The notes under the pieces are model-generated. The model saw nothing but the letters and a program-made list of their open reading frames with translations. It had not been told where the DNA came from and did no database searches. Made by a program: the position numbers and the translations under genes. 22,426 nt of DNA from Elysia marginata. Taxonomy: Eukaryota > Mollusca > Gastropoda > Plakobranchidae. Positions 9,421 through 19,486 of the stretch are shown in pieces (position 1 is the first letter of the stretch; the number at the start of each line of letters is the position of its first letter). Location of the stretch: contig BMAT01002751.1 in the NCBI GenBank assembly GCA_019649035.1, forward strand, positions 38,283-60,708, in the 5' to 3' direction.

Positions 9421-12403
9421 GAGCAAGTGAAATTTTAAGCACAGCTCTCCATGTTTTCACTGACAAGTTTCATTTTATATTTTTTTTCTGTCTTCCTTTT
9501 CTTTGGAAAAACCGGTAAGTTACCTTCATTTTCAAGCTTATTCATAAGATTACACAGACACAAAAGTAAACAAAAAAGAAACCAACAAACAAGATCATTG
9601 TAGCTTTAAAAGTATTGCCCTTTATAATTTTATTTAAGTCATATAATCATAACAGTTTCATGTACTATTATAACAAGATAAGTAACGGCATCCAGAAACT
9701 AATGCCAAAATATGCATCATATAATTTTATATATATATATATGTGTTTATCATAAAATAGTAACTCATATAATTCATTGGTAAGCCCAAAAGAGGTATAC
9801 ACTGGTTTGGATGACATAACTGACCAACAAACAAGAGAAATATCTGTAAGAAATAAGAGATGCCTGCCCTAATATAATATAAGTTTCATCTCATTGTACA
9901 AGTTTTGATAACACATGGGAAAACTCATGTGCATCCTTTTTATATTTCAATAAACAAAACTGTTCCAGTGGAACCCTCTTAAGACAACCCCCTCTGGGCT
10001 GAAATAAAAAGTTTATTTTATCCAAAGTTTACATTAAGCAGTATCATCACAAAGGAAAAAAAAAAGGAAAGGAGCCAAAAACCTAGTTTATCTTAACCCA
10101 AAGTTCATCTTAAACAGGGTTTATCTTAAGCAGATTCCACTGAAGTACCTTTCTAAATCATGAAGCTTACATAGGATTTTAAGCTCAGAAAAAACGCTCT
10201 GTTCAAAGCTACACGTGGGAATGTGAAACTTGCAACATGAGGCTCCTTAGCACAGGTTAGCAGAGACTTTTTGTTGTGAAAGAACCGGCACCAACCAGCC
10301 GGAACCAGCAATGCTATCAATACACTATACAAAGATCAAACGTATATGAACACCTTCAACAGTTTTGCTGAGGGTATTTTGATGAACAAGAACAAAATGC
10401 TGATGCCACCAGCTGAGTCTACTGTCGCGCAAACTTCCTCATGTACGTAACTGTGACGAAGGCTACTCATCTAATCACATGCAAACATAACATTTCACAA
10501 AAGTGCATACATCTCATGGTACAGTTTACGAAATAATCAGGATTCACACGTTCATTAAAAGGTTTGTACACGGCTAGTTAAATGTGAAGTCTTTAACAAA
10601 AACCTGAAATAACATAAAAAAATCACAAATATAAAAAAAAAACTTTATTATAGATTGGTATAATTAAAAATAAACACTTCTTTCACAATTGATGAGTTTT
10701 TGCCGCGAAAAGAAAAAAAACCAGTTGGAAACAACAATAACCTCCGGACATCAATAAAAGCCATTACAAGATGTGACTACTGTTTATGACAATTAGGAAT
10801 AGATAATAGGTTCTGTTAAAAACAGAATGGAGTTAAGTATATATACTGACTGATTTTAATGGTGTGAGTTGGTACTATGTGTGTGGTGAGTCCAGATATA
10901 CCAAGAGTAGAAGGTAAGAAATTTGCCATACAGGTTGTTGAATGACCTTTAAAACCCTTCAGATGTTGCAAATTGCTAACCATAATGTTATTTAGTGCAC
11001 TCTTAAGTGATATTTCAAAGCATGTATTTTTCTTAGCTTTCCAATGCTAAAATTGCATGAAATTATCCAAATTTTGTGGAAAGCCATAAAGATTTGAAAT
11101 ATATAGAAAAAAAAGAGGAATAATTCCCTTTGATATTAGTTTGAAAACACAAAGCAATGCCCTTATTTTGAAGAAAAAGCGTAAATGGAGATGATCAACC
11201 TTTTAATGCTTGAATAGAGAATAATTGTGTTGAAGGTCTAGAATGTCAAAAACACTCTACACAACAGTAATGACAATGTCAACACAACTTGAAGATTCCT
11301 CCGCTACTTTGAAATGATATCACCTTCAACAAATTGAGAGCATATGGACTACGTCCCCTCCCCCCTAATCTTGTGTCTATTTTTTTGGCATTTTAACATC
11401 CTATGGAAAGTTCAACCACAAGCTAAGCTTATTATCCATGAAATAAAAACCCCTGAATTTAGGAAAACATACTCTATTTTGGTGGCTACAAGAACACAAA
11501 TAAAAAAAAAAAACAACAACCAAAGGCCAGAATTTGAAAGAAAGAAAAATGAACATCAAAATAGCAATGAAACTTTAAATAAATTGCAGCTCCTATATAT
11601 ACAATAGACAATTTGTATGAGTTTGAAGTTATGTAACAAAATTTGACAAAATCAACTGTTTAAGATATCATTTGATACAATTTTAGTAATTAAAATATTT
11701 AATGTAAAAATCAATTTTCAAAATCAACTGTTTTATACATCATATCACAAAAAAAAAACTTGCAATTCAAAGTGTTGATAATTTTTTAGATAATGTATGT
11801 GTTACAATAAATGATCTTTAAAGAGTTCAATGTCCCCAGAGCTTCTTACAGGTACTCATTTTGAGACAATGATAACAGAATTTGTATTATACCTGTAGCA
11901 GTATCACAACACGAGACAGGTTGAGTAAAAAAGATAAACATTGAAAATTAATGGTGTGTTTTATCACGTGTACAAACATAATAGAATTGAAAAGATGACA
12001 GACAAAATGAGATTTTCAACCAGTTGAAAGTTTGGTGGTCTCTTTAAATCCTAGGTAAAATGACATTTTTAGTATGCTTTTCTTCATATTCTTTACAATG
12101 AATCTCACTGGTACCAAAATTTCCAGATGCAATAACTTGAATTACAATCAATAGAATCTATTCAATAGTTTTAATGAGCTTTCCAACAAGGCATATATAT
12201 AATATTATCTTAAATTGTCAAAATTACATATACATATAGGCCTACTCAGTTTTGGGCTGTGAATGATAATTGAAATCACTGTTCTATTGAAAAGCCTTTA
12301 TGGTAAATATTAAAACTTAATGGGAAAAAACTGAATGAGAAAACTAGATCCAATATAGTGTTTACAAAATGCAGATTCCTTGTGCTAGCAGTATTGCTGC
12401 CAT
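9421..12403. other. Noncoding AT-rich tract
   Basis: No gene is recognised. A repeat-like patch at 9960-10145 ('agtggaaccctcttaagacaacc', then several variants of agtttatcttaa) resembles a dispersed invertebrate repeat. The 87-codon plus-strand frame at 11344 is Lys/Asn-rich filler. Several AATAAA hexamers on the minus strand (for example 9629-9634) could end a long KIF21 3' UTR. Confidence 0.45.
9960..10145. repeat. Diverged repeat with short internal motif agttTATCTTAA
   Basis: 'agtttatcttaacccaaag', 'agttcatcttaaacagg' and 'gtttatcttaagcag' recur within 60 bp after a 'cagtggaaccctcttaagac' start. These look like decayed units of a dispersed repeat; the family is not identified. Confidence 0.4.
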
Positions 12404-12465
12404 GGACAAACAAAATGCAGTATCTCTCATATGTTTACATTGCAGATACTGATTTTCGTTGGTCC
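12404..12465. repeat. 62-bp hairpin element, copy A
   Basis: The arms 12404-12425 and 12444-12465 pair with 4 mismatches in 22 (left GGACAAACAAAATGCAGTAT). The loop 'ctcatatgtttacat' region matches the reverse complement of copy B (CTCATATGGTTAACA), and similarity extends a few bases outside (CTGCCATGG versus CTGTCATGG). It therefore shares descent with copy B in inverted orientation. Confidence 0.8.
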
Positions 12466-12902
12466 CGGGTAGATCAGTGATACTAAAAAGGTTTCTATTT
12501 CAAATTAATATGATTGTTTGGAATGTCTCAACTTGGGTTTAACATATTGACCAAGAACTTCTACAGAACTTTTCCATGGTGAAACCAAACATGCAGCCAG
12601 TTCTTTAACTTTGACAAAAGAATTTGCTGCCTTTATTACCATTTAAGTATAGAGACAGAAAAAAAATACAACATTGGACATGTAAATTGCAACAAGTGAT
12701 TATTTTGGCAAAAATAAAAGTTTTCACTTAAAATCTCTAAAGCAGAGCTTTGCTTCATATCAATCCATGATAAAAGTCCTATTCTCTATCTTTTCTCTTT
12801 TGGTTTGAGTTTGTACTAGATAAAGTAACCATTTCCTTTGTTTCACTTAAGAGGTGCAGCGGTGCAAGCCAAGATAAAAGTGCAGTTTCCATTGTTGATA
12901 GT
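12466..12902. other. No gene recognised
   Basis: AT-rich spacer between hairpin copy A and the minisatellite. Confidence 0.5.
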
Positions 12903-13467
12903 TCTAAAGTTCACCTCTAACCACTGCTTGAAGCAAGAGTCATCAAAGCCGAGTCATATGCTCATACTCAGTGGGTCTAAAGTTCACCTCTAACCACTGC
13001 TTGTCTCATACTCAGTATGTCTAAAGTTCACCTCTAACCACTGCTTGAAGCAAGAGTCATCAAAGCCGAGTCATATGCTCATACTGAGTGGGTGTAAAGT
13101 TCACCTCTAACCACTGCTTGTCTCATACTCAGTATGTCTAAAGTTCACCTCTAACCACTGCTTGAAGCAAGAGTCATCAAAGCCGAGTCATATGCTCATA
13201 CTGAGTGGGTCTAAAGTTCACCTCTAACCACTGCTTGAAGCAAGAGTCATCAAAGCCGAGTCATATGCTCATACTGAGTGGGTGTAAAGTTCACCTCTAA
13301 CCACTGCTTGTCTCATACTCAGTATGTCTAAAGTTCTCTTCTAACCACTGCTTGAAGCAAGAGTCATCAAAGCCGAGTCATATGCTCATACTCAGTGGGT
13401 CTAAAGTTCACCTCTAACCACTGCTTGAAGCAAGAGTCATCAAAGCCAAGTCATATGCTCATACTCA
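12903..13467. repeat. Minisatellite with 73-bp and 44-bp units
   Basis: Nine units, each starting t(c/g)taaagttcacctctaacc. Six long units (L, 73 bp) carry 'aagcaagagtcatcaaagcc' plus 'gagtcatatgc'; three short units (S, 44 bp) have this 31-bp part replaced by 'tc'. Order and starts: L 12903, S 12976, L 13020, S 13093, L 13137, L 13210, S 13283, L 13327, L 13400 (cut short). The block L-S-L at 13020-13209 is repeated in tandem at 13210-13399 (190 bp), and both S copies inside it share the variant tgtaaag. There is no open frame running through it. Confidence 0.97.
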
Positions 13468-14395
13468 ATTTCCTTACCAACTATACAATTAGGGTCTCCT
13501 TAATTGAAAAGAATAGCCTTAAAACTTTCACATTTTAAAAATTTATAACAAATAAATATCACCCAAGAGTAATGCCTAGTTTTCTGTTTTGAATACAATA
13601 AAACATATCTGGAAGTCTTTAAAATCGATAAATAATGTCTTGCATTATCAACAGAAAAAGTTTTAAACAATACATGTTAGAAAAGGCTAATGCTACCTAA
13701 ACAAAATTAAGTAATTTGATATGTAAGATAACTGCTTGTATATAAATTTTATAATTAAATTGTATGGAATGTCTTTTATTATCACATGTAAAAGTAAGAG
13801 AGAAAAAAAAGGTTCATCAATAAAAATAAGAACATCCTGGAAGGTTTGAATAAAATCTGGACTTTATCTTGAGTAAGTTGAAGGTTTCTGGAATTTGCTA
13901 TTAAATAAATGATTACAAAATTAATCTCTTTGAAACAAAAAAAACAACAAACAATCACTATTGAGACACGATTGAGACAAATCAAATAAGCCAATGAAAG
14001 CAAAGCACTGCTCATGTATATATTACAATTTAAAATTTCCCAAGTTTGTTAATAGTTCAATTCTATTCTTGATAAGCAGTTGTGCTTAAAGCCTATAAAG
14101 AAAAACAAGCAAAACCCATAAACAAAAAGGCAACACAAAAACCTACGTCTTTGATGAACTTGAAGGCCTTCTTGTACAAGCTAAAAAATCCCAATATTAA
14201 TGTAATGAAAACATTCATCCTTCCTCAACCGGGTATGCCTCTGGATTTAATACAATGTAGTTGCCTTTGAGCCCATTCAGATTTTCCTGTTTGGTTTAGC
14301 AAATCATTTGGAAAGGCTCACCACAGATCTTTGTCATGAAACTTTTTTTTCGCAAGAAAAGTAGTGGCAATGTGGTATAATGTTACACTATGTTT

Positions 14396-14460
14396 CTATG
14401 AATGGCAGGGCGGTGGGTGCTAAACCTTCTATAAGTTAAGGGCTCAAATCCTTAAAAAAA
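14396..14460 (+). repeat. Possible decayed tRNA-type SINE remnant
   Basis: 'ggcagggcggtgggtgctaa' followed by 'gttaagggctcaaatccttaaaaaaaaaa' resembles a degraded box A / box B arrangement ('gggctcaaatcc' for GGTTCRANNCC) with an A-rich tail. The match is weak. Confidence 0.25.
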
Positions 14461-14563
14461 AAAACAAGCATTTTTCCGCCATTACCACTTAAAGCCTACT
14501 TCAGTTGATTGTTAATTTCATATTTAAAATGTTACTTTGAAACCTAATGTAAACGTATACAAA

Positions 14564-14582
14564 CCCCCCCACCCCCCACCCC
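14564..14582 (-). other. G-rich run with quadruplex potential on the minus strand
   Basis: The minus strand reads GGGG-T-GGGGGG-T-GGGGGGG. This gives enough G-triplets with one-base loops to form an intramolecular G-quadruplex, in DNA or in a minus-strand RNA. Confidence 0.6.
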
Positions 14583-15000
14583 ACAATTTAACAGCTTCAA
14601 AGATTGTTCTAAACTTTCTGGTTTTTTGCAAAATGTACACACTTACAGCTTGGCTTACTTTATGAAGACAGTAAAGTTGACATAATAATCTAATGTTGTA
14701 GTTTTAGAAAGAAACACAGTGTTAATGCCAGTAGCTGGTGAGACAAACAGAAAACAATGTCATAAAAAGCTGGGTCACAAAGCATAGCTGCCCCCCCGCC
14801 TTTTTTTTTAAGCAAAAGTTGCCAAAGATTTATCAAAATAATGAAAAAAATTAATGCAGAAAGATCTGCAATAACAAAAAAAATTGTTCTCATTTACAAC
14901 TTTGTTTTGCTTTTTGAACTTTTTCCTCTCTGAACTACTTTTGACTTTTGCTTTCACAGTTGCTTATAAAAGTTACCAGTACAATAAGAAGATTTGAGGT

Positions 15001-15019
15001 AAAAAAAAAAAAAAAAAAA
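15001..15019 (+). repeat. Poly-A run (19)
   Basis: Nineteen A residues. No recognisable retroelement lies directly before it. Confidence 0.9.
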
Positions 15020-16102
15020 CCAACAAGGAAGCATTTCAGTTTCTAAAAGAAGCTGTCAGTTTTCATGTATTAGGAACAAAACCATGTATCTTTTCTAAAC
15101 CATTAAAAAGTTACTTTCACAGATTTACATATATAAAGAGGATACTTTAGCAATAGTACATAGACCTACTGTTCAAAGTTTACAGCTTATTTAGCTGAAA
15201 GTTTGAATAAAGAGAAAGGCCAAAGAGTGTGGTGAAATGCCCCTGAATTCTCTGTAATAAAATGTTTTGGTTTCCATATAAATGGTTTCACCAAAGTAAT
15301 ACAGTGGACTGGGCCAACCCTTACATTTAACAAACTGAAATAAAGTCCCGATATTTTTGTCTTCTTCAAGCTTAACAAATGTCCTTGTTTGGAGCTAACA
15401 TATTTCAGACTAAACCTTGTTTTCAACAAACTAGAAGTGAAACTGAAACTAATTGTTGGTCTTTCTTTTGTGCCTTTCTTGGGTATTTTTTAAACCTTAT
15501 CAAAGATACTGCTACCATCAAAGTATTCAAATAGACAGAAATTAGTATAGAGGAAAAACTTGTAGCACTGTGTGTCACCCTGTTCTATTCTTTCTAATTT
15601 TAAATAAGATTTCAAGGTCAAAAGTATATAATTTTCTTTGATTTGCTTTGAATTACTTTCAAGAGACTTTCCTTTCAATGAACTTTCTACATCTTCCCAC
15701 ATAGTTCGTTGGACTGTAAAGTCCACTGTTGTAATTAGATTTGGGCAACAAACTTCCTTTTTCTTTGTCTATGAATTTTGGTTTAGGTAAATTCAAGTGC
15801 AGTGTTACTGATAGGGAATTGGACTATAGAGTGGAAACCTCCTACACCGAAGTCTTATACTCTGAATTTCTAGTGATTCCAAGTTTTTGACATGCAAGAC
15901 TTATTTTCCCTCTTGGCTTTTTTAGATACATTTGTATAACTAACTATTCGCAGTTCTTTAGGTCCAATTCTCTTCATTTCAAAGTTTCATTCTAATCATC
16001 AGTATTAAGTTGTACTTCTCCAAAGCATGAGAGTTTTATGATAAACACTCACTGCACAAAGTTCCCATACTTAAACCTAAACAAAGGTGTCTATGCTCCC
16101 CA

Positions 16103-16165
16103 GGACAAACGAAAAGCAGTATCTGCAGTGTTAACCATATGAGAGATACTGCATTTCGTTTGTCC
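16103..16165. repeat. 63-bp hairpin element, copy B (nearly perfect)
   Basis: The arms 16103-16124 and 16144-16165 pair with 1 mismatch in 22: the left starts GGACAAACGAAAAGCAGTAT and the right ends in its complement ...TTTCGTTTGTCC. A 19-base loop contains 'gttaaccatat'. It is the same element as copy A in opposite orientation. It could be a tiny MITE or a folded RNA element if transcribed in the KIF21 3' region. Confidence 0.85.
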
Positions 16166-16309
16166 ATGACAGTATGGCCCATGGAATAAGTTTGTTTCCA
16201 CATTTATGCATAGGTAGGGTTAGAGAGTAAAGTGCTGTAGAACTGAGAGGTGGCCTAGTAAATGAATAGGATCCTTGGAGTAGAATTCAATTTCTCTAAA
16301 CTCAAAGTT

Positions 16310-16315
16310 TTTATT
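16310..16315 (-). terminator. Candidate polyadenylation signal, distal KIF21 isoform
   Basis: AATAAA on the minus strand, about 300 bases past the end of the extended frame and the first such hexamer downstream. The region is AT-rich and further hexamers occur lower down (for example 9629-9634), so the site actually used is unknown. Confidence 0.3.
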
Positions 16316-16378
16316 AAATTCCCAATACACTCGAATTATGAGGCTTCCACTGTATAACCTTTCTGTGCTATCTGGCCT

Positions 16379-16441
16379 GGACAATCAAAGTGCAGTAACT
16401 GCAATGAAAATCATACGGTAGGTACTGCACATTGGTTGTCC
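16379..16441. repeat. 63-bp hairpin element, copy C (diverged)
   Basis: The arms 16379-16400 and 16420-16441 (22 bases each) are inverted repeats with 3 mismatches: GGACAATCAAAGTGCAGTAA at the left and the complementary ...TTGGTTGTCC at the right. The length equals copy B, and the GGACAA ends and CAGTA core are kept while other bases differ. It lies just past the extended KIF21 frame and before the first AATAAA. Confidence 0.75.
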
Positions 16442-16617
16442 CTGGCAGCTATCATAGCCTGGTCATAAATATACAAGCTACTATAGTGAAAGATAAATAA
16501 AATAAAATAAGCACACTTAAGCAGCACTCACACTAAAATTGCCAATGGAGAAAAAAGAACAAATCCAAAACAGCCTAAAATGACCTAAACAGCCCTTCAT
16601 GAAGTTAACAAAGCTTT

Positions 16618-17058
16618 TTAAACTTCATATCTAATAAAGAGGAAGCAGTACACAAGCATGACATAGACAAGATAGTTTTGCCACGGCATGTCCTCTTCTC
16701 CAGGCACCATCAGAGAACCTGGGGCTGCGTTCACATCTGGTGAGATTTCTAGCTCCTCCTCATCACTGTCACTAGAGCTATTTGTTTGACTGTCGAGATG
16801 TGTACTCTTTCCGCTATCGCTGGCACACTTCAGTTTAGAGGAGGGCTGGATCTCACCCTCACTAGTAGAGGAGGATTTGTCATGGTCGGCAGTGAGCAAG
16901 AAATTCTGGATAGACTTGGCATCATCATCCTTCTCTGGAGTTGACACATCCCCTAGCCTCAGTAACTCTTCACTGTCAGCCCATTCTAGGCCCTCATCTC
17001 CCAGGCAAGAACACACATGCTTGCTAGACGGCAAGGGCATGAACTGACATGGTGCCTG
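16618..17058 (-). CDS. In-frame 146-codon extension after the KIF21 TGA (readthrough or alternative-exon candidate)
   Basis: Directly after the distal KIF21 TGA, in the same frame, 146 sense codons follow to TAA (16620-16618). The first in-frame ATG is at 17040. The product looks like real protein: an acidic/Ser-rich low-complexity middle (segments such as DSEELLRL, SSSTSEGE, SSSDSDEEELEIS), a Pro/Gly turn, and a hydrophobic end (NYLVYVMLVYCFLFIRYEV). GC content is clearly above the flanks and codon use is mixed, unlike the AT-rich surroundings. Possible explanations: UGA readthrough (UGA-C context), UGA-to-UGG recoding by A-to-I editing, a recent stop mutation or assembly error, an unseen splice form, or the last exon of another minus-strand gene. 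The cag|GCACC just after the TGA looks like an acceptor, but entering it from the known donor (phase 2) would give a different frame. No homologue is recognised. Confidence 0.5.
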   Translation of the reverse strand, partial: QAPCQFMPLPSSKHVCSCLGDEGLEWADSEELLRLGDVSTPEKDDDAKSIQNFLLTADHDKSSSTSEGEIQPSSKLKCASDSGKSTHLDSQTNSSSDSDEEELEISPDVNAAPGSLMVPGEEDMPWQNYLVYVMLVYCFLFIRYEV

Positions 17059-17128
17059 TCAGGACGATGTGGAATCGTCCGCCTGCTGAGTGTTCTCTGG
17101 TCGGTACCGCCATAACGATACACAGTCA
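17059..17128 (-). CDS. KIF21: KIF21 distal terminal exon, up to the TGA
   Basis: The acceptor 'tgtcccccttgccctaaccccag' ends at 17129. Joining the upstream split codon AA to the first base T gives AAT, and the frame reads NDCVSLWRYRPE and ends ...DDSTSS before TGA (17061-17059). This closes the last WD40 blade (IFTAS-ND-C...LW), as expected for KIF21. Compared with the usual D-x-x-V-x-L-W spacing it is one residue shorter. It competes with the proximal exon at 19414-19486 for the same donor, and both are entered in the same phase. The intron to this exon would be 5.1 kb. The TGA is followed by C, a context known to be relatively permissive for readthrough, and the frame stays open beyond it. 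Confidence 0.75.
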
Positions 17129-17871
17129 CTGGGGTTAGGGCAAGGGGGACAAAAACATCAATATGACAGCATGGCAAACAGTAACTCAAGTCAAAGGGTG
17201 CAGCTGCAAGCTAATGGGTGCTGTGCGTATGCATAAAAGAAAATTATTGCCTTATTGAAGAGATATATACATGTAGAGCATAGACCGTATAGACATCACA
17301 AGTCAAGGCTACAGGTAATTACACCCAAAAACATCTATCAAATATCTATGGGGGTTCTTTTTTGTATTTTGCAATGGAACTTGCTTAGATTTTAAAACAT
17401 TTATGTTCTGCAAGAGAATGGCATAAGCTTTCTATAACGAATGTGTGCATGTCTTGAGAAAAAAAAATAAACAAAAAGAGCGAAGTAAATAAAAGTGTTG
17501 GACAAAGAGTGCTCCTCAGGCAGAGAAAAATAGATGATCTGAGGCTGTACAACAGAATAAAGACATTCAAAACCAGAGACAAATCTGCACTCAGTACCGA
17601 CAAAAATGAAGATTCAAGTAAAAGTTTACATGAAAGGCATTCATGATGCAGATCTATGTAAGCAAATTAATACTACAATTAGTGTGAGCATTTGGTAAAA
17701 AAAAGAATTCGAATATATAATGATACAGACAACAACATGAAGGATCACAGGATATGAGCATTGCACAGGAAAAACCAGTAGTGTGTCAAGTAAATCCAAG
17801 CCAAGCAGTTAGTGAAAACTACATACATGAGTGGAGTATTATGTTGACATAGCTACAGAGTCTTAGAGGCA

Positions 17872-17903
17872 ATATATATACATGTATATATATATATATA
17901 TAT
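17872..17903. repeat. (TA)n microsatellite, interrupted
   Basis: Alternating TA with one 'catg' interruption, inside the KIF21 distal intron. Confidence 0.9.
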
Positions 17904-17945
17904 GTGGACTGCATGCATGTTTGTTAAAGAGGGATCTAAACTAGA

Positions 17946-18004
17946 GCATACAGCTATTCTTTTTCTATTGATTACCATTTGTACTCAAAGCATACAGCTA
18001 TTCT
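17946..18004. repeat. Short direct duplication, 44-bp period
   Basis: gcatacagctattct occurs at 17946-17960 and again at 17990-18004, each followed by a similar 'tattgatt' stretch. It looks like a local replication-slippage duplication; no function is implied. Confidence 0.6.
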
Positions 18005-18886
18005 ATATTGATTGTACACCTTTTGAACCATAACGAATCATACTCATGATTTTAATTCTAAAGAATAGACTTCCATGTCTTAACGATGCTTATACATTTC
18101 AAGGAAATTTATGGAAATTAGGAAAGAAGAAAAAACTTTTTAGGCAATACAGTTCTGAATCATTGTCTGCCTATCATGGAAAACAGCAGAGCAATACATT
18201 TAATTTAAAAAAAAAAGGTTTTAACTATAGAAACTTCAGGTACTGTACATAAAGGCATTTGATAAATTGGTAAAATATATTGTTACACCCAAAAGATGAC
18301 TTCGCTACTGCAAGCTTCTTGTGAAACTAGATCGACAAAATTGAAATGGAAGCCCTTAGACCTAGTGAACTGATAAGACTCTCTAGGGTGCTATTGCTTA
18401 ACATTTTTAGAAGTTATGAGCACATAAACATGTTTGCATGAGATTTCAGTGAAAGTGTTGTATTACACTTATCTTTATTTACATATAAAAGAAATTGTAA
18501 AAAATTGCTCTTGCAATGAAAGAACACATGGTGGCTTGAGGTGAAACAGATTAAACAGATTTTTTATATTACCACTGAAGCTTCAAACACAGATTTCAAC
18601 TAACAAGTTTATTAGGTACAAAAAAATGAAGGCACTTTTTTATAATATCACCTGTCCAAATCACATTACACAGATCATTAAAGCAGTAAACTGAATAAAC
18701 TATTAAAATCATGAATACCATGAGTAGTTAAGAACAAGTGTTTATCAGAGTATTTTGCTTTAGTCCCATGCTTGTTTTCATTGCCAAAAAAAACAAGAAT
18801 GCTGGTGCACAAGTAAAAATCATCTTTACAAGTTTACATTTCATTTACTTTACACAAAATATTTCTCTTGGCAAATGAATCATTTT

Positions 18887-18892
18887 TTTATT
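18887..18892 (-). terminator. Candidate polyadenylation signal, proximal KIF21 isoform
   Basis: AATAAA on the minus strand, 522 bases past the proximal exon's TAG and the first canonical hexamer after it. It would allow the proximal exon to end a separate, shorter transcript. Confidence 0.3.
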
Positions 18893-19413
18893 GTTTTCCA
18901 AAGTTAAAGAATGAGAGTGAAATATGACTACAAACGTAGTTATACACAAAAAATTTTTTATCAAAAAGATTTTTAAAAAAAGAAAAAGAAATGTACAAAG
19001 AGCTGTTTGTGGATGGATACATTGGACTACCATTATAATTGCTCACTTTGACAAAAATATCCTGAAGGCGGAGCAATTTAAAATATAAGAAAGCTTAGTA
19101 CAATCTCGGCCCGTTATCATTCTCCCAACAGACACAATGGTCTAACTATCATCTCTGGAAGTCTACGTTTAGTTGATTCTTTTATGTGTCCTATGGGAAC
19201 AATTATATGTAAACACTTGCACATAATTCAATCTTCCATCTAAGTGGATGACATTGGTTAAGTCCCCTAGAGATGGACTCATGCAGGTTACACTAATGCG
19301 ACTATTTAACTCTCCCTCTCCGTCTCTATTCTTACATGCCTCCACACAACCTCACACATATTCTGATTCTCCAGCCACCCCACCCCCCTCCCTTCCTCCT
19401 CCGGACTCCTATG

Positions 19414-19486
19414 CTATCTGTGCCTGTATCTGCCAGGCCTGGAGGGATGCTGTGCTGTTGAGCTCCAGACTCGTACAACCGCGTCG
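19414..19486 (-). CDS. KIF21: KIF21 proximal alternative terminal exon
   Basis: A pyrimidine-rich acceptor (ccccctgttggttgcag, minus strand) ends at 19487. If the upstream exon's split codon (AA) is joined here, the frame reads NDAVVRVWSS, continues 14 more residues rich in Pro, Arg and His, and stops at TAG (19416-19414). The sequence D-x-x-V-x-V-W is the normal closing strand of a WD40 blade, exactly what should follow IFTAS, so both phase and protein fit. The exon lies in a locally GC-rich island inside an AT-rich intron, 2.7 kb from the donor. A usable donor (CAT|GTAAGA, at 19335) lies past the stop, so this could also be an internal poison exon rather than a terminal one. An AATAAA lies 0.5 kb downstream at 18887-18892. 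The exon has only 24 codons, so chance is not excluded, but the motif match is specific. Confidence 0.68.

Larger units (their letters stand above)
13468..16102. other. Noncoding AT-rich tract downstream of KIF21
   Basis: No protein-like frame is seen; the short open frames have compositions expected of AT-rich filler. It contains poly-C at 14564-14582, poly-A at 15001-15019 and a weak tRNA-like remnant near 14400-14455. It may be part of a long KIF21 3' UTR on the minus strand or intergenic; the sequence alone cannot say. Confidence 0.5.
17129..19413 (-). other. Intron for the distal isoform / 3' UTR for the proximal isoform
   Basis: No coding exon is recognised. The stretch contains a (TA)n run at 17872-17903, a 15-bp duplicated motif (gcatacagctattct at 17946 and 17990) and the AATAAA at 18887. 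The short open frames here have no protein-like character. Confidence 0.5.

Noticed and set aside
12903..13467. Regular repeats that might suggest a CRISPR array
   Set aside because: There are no unique spacers; the units are head-to-tail copies of two lengths in a eukaryotic genome, so it is a minisatellite.
17051..17058. Alternative acceptor 'tcctgacag|GCACC' just after the KIF21 TGA as a way to bypass the stop
   Set aside because: Joining the known phase-2 donor here shifts to another frame that soon closes, so it cannot by itself produce the 146-codon extension.
16986..17189. 67-codon minus-strand frame overlapping the distal KIF21 exon
   Set aside because: It crosses the polypyrimidine acceptor and is out of phase with the KIF21 splice; it is a shadow of the real exon.
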